From contig NC_134398.1 in the NCBI RefSeq assembly GCF_050003625.1, forward strand, positions 195,679,700 through 195,743,699: a stretch of DNA of 64,000 nt, written 5' to 3'. Shown here piece after piece: positions 1 through 10,192 of the stretch. The position numbers were made by a program, and so were the translations under genes. The notes under the pieces are model-generated. The model saw nothing but the letters and a program-made list of their open reading frames with translations, was not told the origin of the DNA and ran no database searches. Origin of the DNA: Haematobia irritans. Taxonomy: Eukaryota > Arthropoda > Insecta > Diptera > Muscidae. Numbering within the stretch: the stretch's first letter is position 1; each line of letters starts with the position of its first letter.

Positions 1-3000
1 AGGCAAAGAAACCGATTTCAACGGAGCAACTTTCGTCTTGCACGATAGCAAATTAACGACAATCTCGCCATTCGGGGCCAAAACTCGAATATATACTACC
101 CCCGCGTATGCCTTAACCGAGGCATCTGAAAATACGTGAAGCTCGGCCGAAGTGCACGGTGTGTAACGAATCCACCGAGGAATATTTATCGAATTGACAT
201 CCGGATAACTATCTACAAATTTTTCCCACTCGGATGCCGTTGCCGAAGGCAGTATTTCATCCCAGCCGACGCGATCAAGCCAAACCTTCTGCATGATAAT
301 CTTTGCCACAATTATCACTGGACCTAACCAACCGACAGGGTCGAATAATTTCGCGATAGCCGACAACACTTCCCGTTTAGTGTATCCACACCTTTTTGCT
401 ATAGGCTCGACCGCGAAGTAGAATGCATCCAATTGAGCATTCCATCTCACACCCAATGGTTTCGAATTGCTAGCCTCGACAAATGCCAGCAATTGAGCAT
501 CAACCAAATATTCCGGCGGTAGTGAATCTAAAATTTCTCTATAATTCGATGTCCATTTCCGCAGTTCAAATTTAGCCGTCGCAAGCGCCGCGATTAATTG
601 ATCCCGAGCCATTATCGCAGTTTCAAGGTCATGAGTTCCGGTCAAAACGTCATCAACGTACATACATTTACGTAATATATCGGCCGCGAGTGGAAACTCC
701 TCCTCAGTGTCTTCAGCTAACTGTAACAGTGTCCGTATCGCGAGATATGGTGCACAGTTTACACCGAAGGTCACCGTTTGTAGTTCATAGTCCTGGACTG
801 TCCTTGTCGGAGAATCCCTAAAAACAATTCTCTGCAACGGAGCATGAGAAGAGTCCACTCGAATCTGCCTATACATCTGTGTAATATCGCAGTTGAACAC
901 GTATTTAAATAGTCGCCATCGCACAATAAGAAGGACTAAGTCCTGCTGCAAAGTGGGACCTACGTGAAGGATATCGTTAAGACTATTCCCGTTGGACGTT
1001 TTATTAGACGCATTAAATACGACGCGAAGTTTGGAAGTCTTCTTCTCGAGGTTAATGACAGGATGATGTGGAAGATAACACGAAAGTGTATCACTTGCAG
1101 AAATGGCGGATACTGGCCTCATGTGATCCAAATGCAAATATTCTTTAACAACACTATCATAAACTGATTTCACGTCCGGCCTTTTCGATAATGACGATTC
1201 ATTACGATAAAATTGCCTCAAAGCAGTTGTTCGGGACTCACCCAAATATCCACGAGGACCGAGCTCTTCCTTTAGCGGAAGTGTAACTATATATCTACCT
1301 TCCGAATCTCTGCGCGTTGTCCGAACGTAATTTTCCTCACAGAACTTATCGGAGGGGGACAAAACCCCTTTACGTGGTGTTTCCTCCAACTCCCAAAACC
1401 GTAAAAGCGTTCTATCTAAATTTTCCTCTTCATCAACCGCTATAGTCGTAGTAAATGTTTGAATTTGCGATGTAGAAATCGGACCCGTTACTAGCCAGCC
1501 GAAAACACTGTTCTGTGCTATCAATGATTGAGCCGCAATCTGCCGGCAACCTTCTAATAGTATTCTCGGGTACAAGTCAGCGCCTAGTAGAATATCGACC
1601 GGTCTCGACACGAAAAGATTCGGATCAGCTAAGCGAATATCCGGAATCTGAGACAAAACTTCCTGCGACACCGTAAAGGAAGGTAAATTCCCGGATATAG
1701 ATTGGAGCACTATAGCCATAGTTTCCAACAAAACCGACGCGTTGAGTGGAGATCCGATTTTCAAATTACACATTTTACTCGATTTGGCCGAAATTGCGCT
1801 ATTTACCACCGAAATTGTAACATTAGCCGCGTGAACCGGTAGTTTCACCCGATTTCGAAAGCGTTCCGTCAGAAACGAAGATTCTGAAGCGGGGTCAATC
1901 AAAGCGCGTGCCGGATATGAAACCCCATCGTGCATGATATTAATCATCGCAGTTCCCAAAAGCACGGCCCTATTTTGCGTCGTATGAAATGCCTGGCGAG
2001 GTAGGCACGCCGACGAGGTAGAAGGTTGCGGCTGATCAACCGAAGGCATAGTTCTCGGTTGAAAACTAGCCGCTGAACTCGACAAGGTGTTGGTCGAACC
2101 CGTCGCCGAAGTCGCGCTATTAGACGGCGTAGAATCGCGATGCAATAGCGAATGATGTCTCGAATTACATTTTGCACACGAATATTGTCTTGGACAATCC
2201 TTCATCTCATGACCTTTCATTAAGCAATTCAAGCACAACCGGTTACGTTTTACCACTATGTAACGTTCCGATACCGAGAGTTTACCAAATTTAACGCAAG
2301 CCGAAAGTCTATGATTATGTTTAGGACAAATAACGCACTTAGATTCCGACGAAGCACGCGACGATTTAGAAGAAGACGCATTGGTAAAATGCGCTTTTAC
2401 CTTCTTTTCCTGAGAACGCTTCGAAGACGTGTCTTCCCGCAAATCATGCAAACACATCAACGTACGAACCCTTTCGGACAAAAAAGCGTCTAAATCCGCC
2501 CACGACGAAAGGGCTGATTTGTCCCTAACACTCTGCTCCCAAAGAGTCTGTGTGAGCCGCGGCAAACGTTGAAGGCAAATAAAAACGAGTATCTGGTCCC
2601 AATTATCGGTCGAAACTTCGTACGTATTCAATGCCGAAAGACAGCCATTGATTCCACGTTGAATCGATTTCAAACCCGCACTTGTCTCTACCGATACTGC
2701 CGAAATTGCAAAGAGAGACTTAAGTTGATTGTGAACTAGAACCCGCTTATTGTCGTATGCATCAACGAGGGCCTTCCACGCGAGGGCAAAACTTCGATGT
2801 GTCAGCGGAAACTTCGAGACAATTTCCCTAGCTTCGCCACTGGTCTTCCGCACAAGATGACACAAACGCTCGACGTCCGTTAATCTTGAATTGTTAACAT
2901 AAACTGCTTGAAACAAATCCCGGAATGTAGGCCAGTCTAGAAAATTGCCCTCAAATACATCCGTATCGCACGGTGGCAACGCCAAATTGTGAACCATATC

Positions 3001-3516
3001 ACAAAGTGGAGGGCCACTAACGGCCACTTCACCCCTAAACCCGGCTTTGCCATTAGGCAGCGACTGCCCATCCCGATCAGCCGGTATCGAAGTAGTCGCG
3101 TTATTAGCCAAAATCGCTTCGGATCCTTGAGTCGATTTATGAGACCCGATACTCCGTCTCGATGCTGCAACGACCGAAGACGCAGACGAAGTGATCGATG
3201 ATCTACGTGACCGACGAAACTGGCCCAATTTTCGATTTATCGCGGACAAACAATTCATATAAGCCTGATGGGACGCGTCATATTTCCCGTCCACCGATTC
3301 AATATCGCTCGTTTGCGTTGTTCCGGCACCCTGTAAACTAGCCACGCATTCCTCAAAGCAATCCTGAACCTTTGTCCACAACTTCCCCAATTCCTCACTT
3401 CGAATCTCGAGGCTATAGACGTCTAACTCCTCATCTTTCATGGCATTAAAATGGGCGTGGAATTTAATAAGAGCGTCCGAAACGCGAATAAAGCGATCAA
3501 AGGGAGATACAGACAT
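1..3516 (-). CDS. BEL/Pao LTR retrotransposon gag-pol polyprotein, runs off the window start
   Basis: The minus strand is open without any stop from 3516 to base 1 (1172 codons). The frame is closed upstream by a stop at 3601-3603, and 3516 is the first ATG; a second in-frame ATG is at 3441. Seen in order: a Pao-type gag region at about residues 180-340; a Cys/His cluster from C394; a canonical zinc knuckle C428-X2-C431-X4-H436-X4-C441; a retroviral-type aspartic protease region with LIDPAS around D541; a reverse transcriptase with YVDD at residues 953-956; and the start of RNase H (FSDAS, D1131). The rest of RNase H, the integrase and the 3' LTR must lie beyond the window. Known family role: gag packages element RNA, protease cleaves the polyprotein, and RT/RNase H make the cDNA. 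The unbroken frame suggests a young copy. The BEL/Pao assignment rests on domain order and motif style and is fairly firm. Confidence 0.9.
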   Translation of the reverse strand, partial: MSVSPFDRFIRVSDALIKFHAHFNAMKDEELDVYSLEIRSEELGKLWTKVQDCFEECVASLQGAGTTQTSDIESVDGKYDASHQAYMNCLSAINRKLGQFRRSRRSSITSSASSVVAASRRSIGSHKSTQGSEAILANNATTSIPADRDGQSLPNGKAGFRGEVAVSGPPLCDMVHNLALPPCDTDVFEGNFLDWPTFRDLFQAVYVNNSRLTDVERLCHLVRKTSGEAREIVSKFPLTHRSFALAWKALVDAYDNKRVLVHNQLKSLFAISAVSVETSAGLKSIQRGINGCLSALNTYEVSTDNWDQILVFICLQRLPRLTQTLWEQSVRDKSALSSWADLDAFLSERVRTLMCLHDLREDTSSKRSQEKKVKAHFTNASSSKSSRASSESKCVICPKHNHRLSACVKFGKLSVSERYIVVKRNRLCLNCLMKGHEMKDCPRQYSCAKCNSRHHSLLHRDSTPSNSATSATGSTNTLSSSAASFQPRTMPSVDQPQPSTSSACLPRQAFHTTQNRAVLLGTAMINIMHDGVSYPARALIDPASESSFLTERFRNRVKLPVHAANVTISVVNSAISAKSSKMCNLKIGSPLNASVLLETMAIVLQSISGNLPSFTVSQEVLSQIPDIRLADPNLFVSRPVDILLGADLYPRILLEGCRQIAAQSLIAQNSVFGWLVTGPISTSQIQTFTTTIAVDEEENLDRTLLRFWELEETPRKGVLSPSDKFCEENYVRTTRRDSEGRYIVTLPLKEELGPRGYLGESRTTALRQFYRNESSLSKRPDVKSVYDSVVKEYLHLDHMRPVSAISASDTLSCYLPHHPVINLEKKTSKLRVVFNASNKTSNGNSLNDILHVGPTLQQDLVLLIVRWRLFKYVFNCDITQMYRQIRVDSSHAPLQRIVFRDSPTRTVQDYELQTVTFGVNCAPYLAIRTLLQLAEDTEEEFPLAADILRKCMYVDDVLTGTHDLETAIMARDQLIAALATAKFELRKWTSNYREILDSLPPEYLVDAQLLAFVEASNSKPLGVRWNAQLDAFYFAVEPIAKRCGYTKREVLSAIAKLFDPVGWLGPVIIVAKIIMQKVWLDRVGWDEILPSATASEWEKFVDSYPDVNSINIPRWIRYTPCTSAELHVFSDASVKAYAGVVYIRVLAPNGEIVVNLLSCKTKVAPLKSVSLP

Positions 3517-3824
3517 TCTAACTTTACGTTCAACTACCAAATTGAAGAATGTAACCAAATACGAAATTACAATATAGCCAAGAAGCAACGGCCAATAAAA
3601 TTACCAAACTCAGACAAGGTTCCGTTCAATAAAAATAGCAAAATACGCAAAAGTAACTCAAATTCCGACCAAAACGAAAAAACACAATTTTCACTATCAA
3701 AATAAATCAATCCGTATCAAATATCAAAACGCACTTTATCTCGAGTTACAAAGATTAATTCGAGTCCACAACTCGCGAAAATCCGACAAAAGATCAAACG
3801 TTCCCAGAAACCGAAAATACTGAA
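3517..3824 (-). other. 5' untranslated leader of the BEL/Pao element
   Basis: This is the AT-rich stretch between the proposed 5' LTR and the gag-pol start. A primer-binding site should lie just below 3825 on the minus strand, but I could not match that sequence confidently to a tRNA 3' end. A plus-strand open frame at 3451-3705 overlaps the gag start in antisense and shows no domain. Confidence 0.5.
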
Positions 3825-4211
3825 TGTAGGGTGCACAAAATATTACCCCCGAACGCTTGACACAAGAAAAATTATAATAATAATAATAATAAACAAAGGT
3901 ATAAATAAATCAATAATAATAAATACCTGTCCAATAAATATTCAAAATTTACCAAATATTTGAATGATCGAATAATTTCTCTCAGTGTGAGAGCGTAAAA
4001 GTTTCAAAATATACCGAGTTTTAATTCAAGCCCCGATTCCAACCGGGAAATATTCAAACCTTTGAATTCAACTTGAATTCTAATGTGGGAATTACACGTA
4101 GTGTATAGCCCCCTTAAGAATTCAAATGATGATCGATATCCGATAACACGATAGTACGAGATGTGCCCGATTAGTCACTATACTATAGCAATCGACTAAG
4201 AGCGCAACACT
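3825..4211 (-). repeat. Putative 5' LTR of the BEL/Pao element
   Basis: Read on the minus strand, the block begins TGTTGCGCTC and ends CACCCTACA, so it has TGT...ACA ends and is 387 bp long. It lies 308 bp upstream of the gag-pol ATG. Near its 3' end it holds a TTA/TAA-rich run (plus 3871-3893). The partner LTR is outside the window, so the boundaries are inferred from the termini and the position and cannot be confirmed by self-comparison. The flanking 5 bp on the plus side is CTGAT. Confidence 0.5.
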
Positions 4212-4651
4212 GATGAGAACAAAATAAAATAAAAGCTTTTGTATGTTCTCAAATGTATGCAAATGAACGAAACAATAATTAATAAATGAAATTTCAGCAC
4301 AGAAAACGCGAAAAAGTGGTGAATATACGAAACAAAGAGAGTGATATATGTGTATAGTGAATATTAGTGTACGAAAGTGGTGAAAATATGTACTTTAAGT
4401 TATTTCTCTCCGAAATTATTTGCACAGACGTCAAAATGGAAATACAAAAACAAAAACCTTGAATGCGTTTTGCCGTCGGCAAATGAAAATTTACTTAAAA
4501 ACAATGAAAAACGATATTTTCACGCAAATAAAGGCAAATAAACCACTTTAAATAAAAAAAAACACTAATATTCACTGATATCACTGAACTTGTACACCAC
4601 TTTTAGGAATATTTATAATAAAAACCGATCGCGTAGCGTTGTAAAACAACC
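4212..4651. other. AT-rich flank, no gene seen
   Basis: This is sequence between the LTR and the next repeat. No coding region, RNA gene or recognisable repeat is visible. Confidence 0.5.
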
Positions 4652-4788
4652 TTTTTTATACCCTCCATCATAGGATGGGGGTATATTAACTTTGTCATTC
4701 CGTTTGTAACACATCGAAATATTGCTCTAAGACCCCATAAAGTATATATATTCTGGGTCGTGGTGAAATTCTGAGTCGATCTAAGCAT

Positions 4789-4852
4789 GTCCGTCCGTCC
4801 GTCCGTCCGTCCGTCCGTCCGTCCGTCCGTCCGTCCGTCCGTCCGTCCGTCT
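4789..4852 (+). repeat. (GTCC)16 microsatellite inside a family A element
   Basis: Sixteen uninterrupted or nearly uninterrupted GTCC units. The other copies have fewer and mixed GTCC/GTCT units, so the run length varies between paralogues, as reported for mini-me proto-microsatellites. Confidence 0.9.
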
Positions 4853-4983
4853 GTTGAAATCACGCTAACTTCCGAACGAAACAAGCTATCGACTTGAAAC
4901 TTGGCACAAGTAGTTGTTATCGATGTAGGTCGGATGGTATTGAAAATGGGCCATATCGGTCCACTTTTACGTATAGCCCCCAT

Positions 4984-6050
4984 ATAAAGGGACCCTCAGA
5001 TTTGGCTTGTGGAGCCTCTAACAGAAGCATATTTCATCCGATCCGGCTGAAATTTGGTATATGGTGTTGGTATATGGTCTCTAACAACCATGCAAAAACT
5101 GGTTCACATCGGTCCATAATTATATATAGCCCCCATATAAACCGATCCCCAGATTTGGCTTGCGGAGCCTCAAAGAGAAGAAAATTTCATCCGATCCGGC
5201 TGAAATTTGGTACATGGTGTTGGTATATGGTCTCTACTAATCATGCAAAAATTGGTCCACATCGATCCATAATTATATATAGCCCCCATATAAACCGATC
5301 CCCAGATTTGGCTTGCGGAGCCTCAAAGAGAAGCAAATTTCATCCGATCCGGCTGAAATTTGGTACATGATATTGGTATATGGTCTCTAACAATCATGCA
5401 CAAATTGGTCCACATCGGTCCATAATTATATATGGACCCCATATAAACCGATCTCCAGATTTGACCTCCGGAGCCTCAAAGAGAAGCAAATTGCATCCGA
5501 TCCGGCTGAAATTTGGTACATGGTATTGGTATATGGTCTCTAACAACCGTGCAAAAATTGGTCCACATCGGTCCATAATTTTATATAGCGCCCATATAAA
5601 CCGATCCCCAGATTTGGGTTGCGGAGCCTCAAAGAGAAGCAAATTTCATCCGATCCGCCTGAAATTTGGTACATGATATTGGTATATGGTCTCTAACAAC
5701 CATGCAAAAATTGGTCCACATCGGTTCATAATTATATATAGCCCCGTATAAACCGATCCCCAGATTTGGCTTGCAAAGTCTCCAAGAGAAGCAAATTTCA
5801 TCCAATCCGGTTGTAATTTGGAACATGGTGTTAGTATATGATCTTTAACAACCGTGCCAGAATTGGTCCATATCGGTCCATAATTATATATAGCCTCCAT
5901 ATAAAACGTTCTCCAGATTTGACCTCCGGAGCCTCTTGGAGGAGCAAAATTCATCCGATCCGGTTCAAATTAGGAACGTGGTGTTAGTATATGGTCGCTA
6001 ACAACCATACCAAAATTGGTCCAATCACACAAAAATTGGTCCATATCGGT
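4984..6050 (+). repeat. Tandem array of 153-bp units (family A body)
   Basis: The marker CCGATCCGGC recurs at 5038, 5191, 5344 and 5497, and a variant at 5650, so the spacing is exactly 153 bp. Because 153 is divisible by three, both strands show long open frames with a 51-residue period; these are artefacts of the repeat rather than genes. Confidence 0.9.
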
Positions 6051-6059
6051 TCATAATCA

Positions 6060-6310
6060 TGGTTGCCACTAGAGCCAAAAATAATCTACCAAGATTTTAT
6101 TTCTATAGAAAATTTTGTCAAAAGTTTATTTCTATAGAAAATTTTGTTAAAATTTTATTTCTGTAGAAATTTTTGTCAAAATTTTCTTTCTATAGAAAAT
6201 TTTGTCAAAATTTTTATTTCTATAGAAAATTTTGTGAAAATTTTATTTCTATAGAAAATTTTGTTAAAATTTTATTTCTGTAGAAAATTTTGTCAAAATT
6301 TTATATCTAC
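6060..6310 (-). mobile_element. Short 29-bp-satellite element nested in family A copy 1
   Basis: It begins GGTTGCCAC plus CCAAAAATAATCTACC, the conserved edge of the satellite-bearing element, followed by about seven units of the T-form 29-bp repeat. The family A tail resumes at about 6303. The opposite GGCAACC edge is not visible, so the copy is truncated. Confidence 0.6.
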
Positions 6311-6554
6311 TTTGTCAAACTGAATTATATACGTATTGGATCGATCTTTCTTGATTTAATATATACCACGTATGGACTTACATACAATTTAGAAGATGGT
6401 GTTAGGAGGTTTTAAGATACCTTGCCATCGGCAAGCGTTACCGCAACTTAAGTAATTCGATTGTGGATGGCAGTGTTTAGAAGAAGTTTCTACGCAATCC
6501 ATGATGGAGGGTACATAAGCTTCGGCCTGGCCGAAGTTACGGCCGTATATACTT

Positions 6555-7892
6555 GTTTTTCTTTAAATGGACGGACGACCACTATATTTGTTGTTGCACC
6601 GACCGCGAACTCACTTTATAAGGGAAAATGCACTGCACTTACCTTATAAAACGATGAAACAGATGTTGAGGATGATGAACTGATTGGTTTGAGTTTAAGG
6701 TGAAATTGATGACCAGGTCAGGTGGACTGTGTCTATAACAAAAACCAAGAAAAACACCGGTTAAACCAATTCTTCCACTCCGAAGTCCAATTATCCGGTA
6801 CGAATGGATCAAAATGTTCGCCGAATGCGAAAAGTATGGAAATATAGAGAAAAATAAAAACACGATAGTTTAATATTTTCAATATATAACAAGAGCAGAA
6901 GGTTTTATTAAGGTGTTTTCTATTATAATTAATGGTAAACAATATTACCTATAATTTCCAACGATATGGATAAATTTGCAACCGCACCAATTGGCTTATC
7001 GATAACAAGTAAAGTGAGAGATGCTCTCAACCAAGATGGCGGAAGGCGGGGCTTTTGACAAGATAAATTAATATTCACATTATGACATTTCTACTCTGGC
7101 AGGGATGTACCAAAAAGTAGTATACAAATTCTAACGAACACTATTAAGTCCAATTAATCTTTACTCGAACTTAAACAATCAGTGTACTATGAATGACCAA
7201 AAAGAATTCTAAGTGATTTGTAGTGTCTCAAGGGTAAGCAATAAAATTTTACAACTAATAAAAATTTTCAAAAAATCTTAACACATTACCGAATATGCTA
7301 TTGACAGCTCTTAAAGCTAAAGCAAATGAAATCTATTTCACATCTGCGATCGATATTAAACGAATGTGCAATATAACATTGTGGCTTGTGTGAGAAAAAT
7401 AAATTTAAAAAAAAAAATCTGTTTTTAACTCCATGTGGGTTAAAATGTGAAAAATAGATTAAAAGAAAAGAATTCAATTACAAAAATAATACCCGCTCAC
7501 AAACTCTCCCAATAAAAATAAGGGAGCATCATTGCAATTTCCAATATGTTGGGAAGAGTTGACAAAACTAACAATGAAATTAATCAGCAGTGTAAACTTA
7601 AAACCTCAACAGCGTTTTTCTTTCCTTTTGTATAACAAATTAACTAAAATAAATAAATAAAAAATGACAAACAAACATGAAAAAACACAAAATTGTAAAA
7701 AAAAATCTCTGGTGTTTGCATCGATAAATGTTGTCATACATTAACCGCAAATTATGTTAAAAGTCGTGGTTTGCTATACCCTACATCAATACTATAGGAA
7801 AATCAAGAACGGGGGAATAATATATTCTTTCTGTGAAACTATAACAAGGAAAAATATTGATTCGAAATATGAATTTGTAAAATACTGATAAT
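6555..7892. other. Unique sequence, possible host exon or promoter block
   Basis: The first 500 bp are less AT-rich than the surroundings. On the minus strand, a pyrimidine-rich tract ending in TTATAG (about 6733-6745) is followed by an open stretch and then a consensus donor, AAG|GTAAGT, near 6645. That outlines an exon of about 90 bp, but no start or homology is recognised. Beyond about 7100 the sequence is AT-rich with nothing recognisable. Confidence 0.25.
6997..7004. promoter_or_regulatory. TATCGATA (DRE-like) motif
   Basis: A perfect palindromic DRE octamer, the DREF/BEAF site of many fly housekeeping promoters. It lies 28 bp before AAGATGGCGG (7033-7042), which resembles a YY1/Pho site. 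With no transcript evidence, both may be chance matches. Confidence 0.2.
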
Positions 7893-10192
7893 TTGCAAAA
7901 TTTTCTATACAAATCAAAGTTTTACAAAAGTTTTCTGTAGAAATAAAATTTTTACAAAAATTTTCCATAAAAATAAAATTGTGACAAAATTTTCTATATA
8001 AATAAAAATTTGACAAAATTTTCTATAGAAATAAACTTTTAACACAAATTGCCAAAATTTTCTATAGAAATAAAATTTGGCAAAATTTTCTCTAAAAAAA
8101 ATTTTGTCAAAAAATTTCTATAGAAAGTAAATTTTGACAAAATTTTCAATAAAATAAAATTTTGAAAAAATGTTCTATAGAAATAAATAAAGAGATGTTA
8201 TATAGAAATAAAATTTTGACAAAAAATTTCTATAAAATAATTAATTTTTGACAAAATTTTCTATAGAAATAAAATTTTGGCAAAAGTTTTCTATAGAAAT
8301 AAAATTTTAACAAAATTTTCTATAGAAATATACTTTGGAAAAGATGTTATATGGAACTAAATTTTGACAAACATTTTTTATAAAATAATAAAATTTTGAC
8401 AAAATGTTCTATAGAAATGAAATTTTGACACAAATATTATATAGAAATAAAATTTTGACAAAAATTTCTACAGAAGTAAAATTTTTACAAATATTTTCTA
8501 TAGAAATAAAATTTTAACACAATTTTGTACATAAATAAAATTTTGGCAACATTTCTAAAGAAACAAAATTTTAACAAAATTGTTTATAGAAATAAAACGT
8601 TGCCAAAATTTTCTATAAAAAAAAAATTTTAGCAAAATTTTCTATAAAAAAAATTTTGACAAAATTTTCTTTAGAAATAAAATTTTGACAAAATTTTTCT
8701 ATAAAAATAAAATTTTGACAAAATTTTCTATCGAAATAAATTTTTAAAAAATGTTCTATAGAAATAAAATTTTGAAAAATTTTCTATAGAAATAAAATTT
8801 TGACAAAATTTTCGATAGAAGTAAAATTTTGACAAAATTTTCTATAAAAATAAAATTTTGACAAAATTTTCTATTGAAATAAATTTTTAAAAAATGTTCT
8901 ATAGAAGTAAAATCTTGACAAAATTTTGTATAGAAATAAACTTTTGAAAAGATGGTCTATAGAAATAACATTTTGACAAACATTTTCTATCAAATAATAA
9001 AAGTTTGACAAAATTTTCCATGGAAATAAAAATTTTTGATAAAATTTTCTAAAGAAATAAAATTTTTACAAAAATTTTCTATAGAAATACAATTTTGACA
9101 AAATTTTCAATAGAAATAAAATTTTAACAAAATTTTCCATAGAAATAAAAATTTGACAAAATTTTCTTTGGAAATAAAATTTTAATAAAAATTTCCTTTT
9201 TTTTGGCAAAATTTTCTATAGAAACAAAATTTTGACAAAATTCTTTATAGAAATAAAATTTTGACAAAATTTTCTATAGAAATAAAATTGTGACAAAATT
9301 TTCTATGGAAATAAAATTTTGACAAAATTTTCTATACAAATAAAATTTTTACAAAAATTTTCTATAGAAATAAAATTTTGACAAATTTTCAATAGAAATA
9401 AAATTTTAACAAAATTTTCTATAGAAATGAAATTTTGACAAAATTGTCTATAGAAATAAAATGTTGACAAACATTTCTATAGAAATAAAATTTTGAGAAC
9501 ATTTTCTATAGAAATAAAATTTTGAGAAATTTTTATATAAAAATAACATTTTGAAAAAATTCTATAGAAATAAATTTTTGACAAAAATTTTCTATAGAAA
9601 TAAAATTTTGACAAAAAAATTCTATAGAAATAAAATTTTGATAAAATTTGCCATAGAAATAAAAATGTTGGCAACATTTTCCATAGAAATAAAATTTTGG
9701 CAACATTTTCTATAGCAACAAAGTTTTGACAAAATTTCTATTGAAATACAATTTTGTCAAAAATTTTCTATAGAAATAAAGTTTTGACAAAAATTTCTAT
9801 AGAATTAAAATTTCGAAAAAATTTTCTATAGAAATAAAACTGTGACAAATTTTTTTTTAGAAATAAAATTTTAACAAAAATTTTTTTGAAGAATGTTTTT
9901 TTTGTTGGTCGAATTTTCTCCAATTCTATAAAAATAAAATTTTGACAAAAGTTTCCTATAGAAATAAAATTTTGACAAAATTTTCTATAGAAATAAACTT
10001 TTGAAAAGATGTTATATGAAAATAAAATTTTGATAAACATTTTCTATAAAATAACACAATTTTGACAAAATTTTCTATAGAAATGAAATTTTGACAAAAT
10101 TGTCTATAGAAATAAAATTTTGACAAAAATTTTGTATAGAAATAAAATTTTGACAAAAAATTCTACAGAAGTAAAATTTTAACACAAGTTTG
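7893..10192 (+). repeat. 29-bp satellite array (A-form), first segment
   Basis: Tandem copies of a 29-bp unit with consensus AAAATTTTGACAAAATTTTC followed by TATAGAAAT, variably mutated. A 29-bp period shifts frame, so its translations repeat every 29 residues (for example KFYFYRKFCQNFISIENF); these are not genes. The array is interrupted by a LINE and by a foldback element and continues to about 16700. Confidence 0.95.
10181..10192. repeat. Left target-site duplication of the LINE
   Basis: AACACAAGTTTG is found here and again at 13918-13929, just after the LINE tail. Confidence 0.85.

Larger units (their letters stand above)
4652..6554 (+). mobile_element. DINE-1/mini-me-like element, family A copy 1
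   Basis: It starts with the conserved head TATACCCTCCATCATAGGAT, followed by a block ending GAGTCGATCTAAGCATGTCC and a (GTCC)n run. About seven tandem units of 153 bp follow. The tail carries GGAGGGTACATAAG and the palindrome TTCGGCCTGGCCGAA, then CGGCCGTATATACTTGT. The head and the subterminal tail carry a TACCC-TCCACCAT motif in inverted orientation. A 29-bp satellite block has inserted near 6060-6310. The (GTCY)n run after a GTCGATCT core is the known signature of dipteran mini-me/DINE-1 elements, which are non-autonomous Helitron-like elements. No transposase is encoded. Confidence 0.75.

Noticed and set aside
3451..3705. 84-codon plus-strand frame
   Set aside because: Overlaps the start and leader of the BEL/Pao polyprotein in antisense; composition is Asn/Lys-rich without a domain.
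4210..4220. CTGATGAG as a further hammerhead core
   Set aside because: No helix II or GAAA follows, and it lies at the LTR boundary.
7792..10156. Several small frames encoding Phe/Tyr/Lys-rich peptides with a 29-residue period
   Set aside because: Translations of the 29-bp satellite. The unit shifts frame every copy and returns after 87 bp; the same peptides appear in all arrays.
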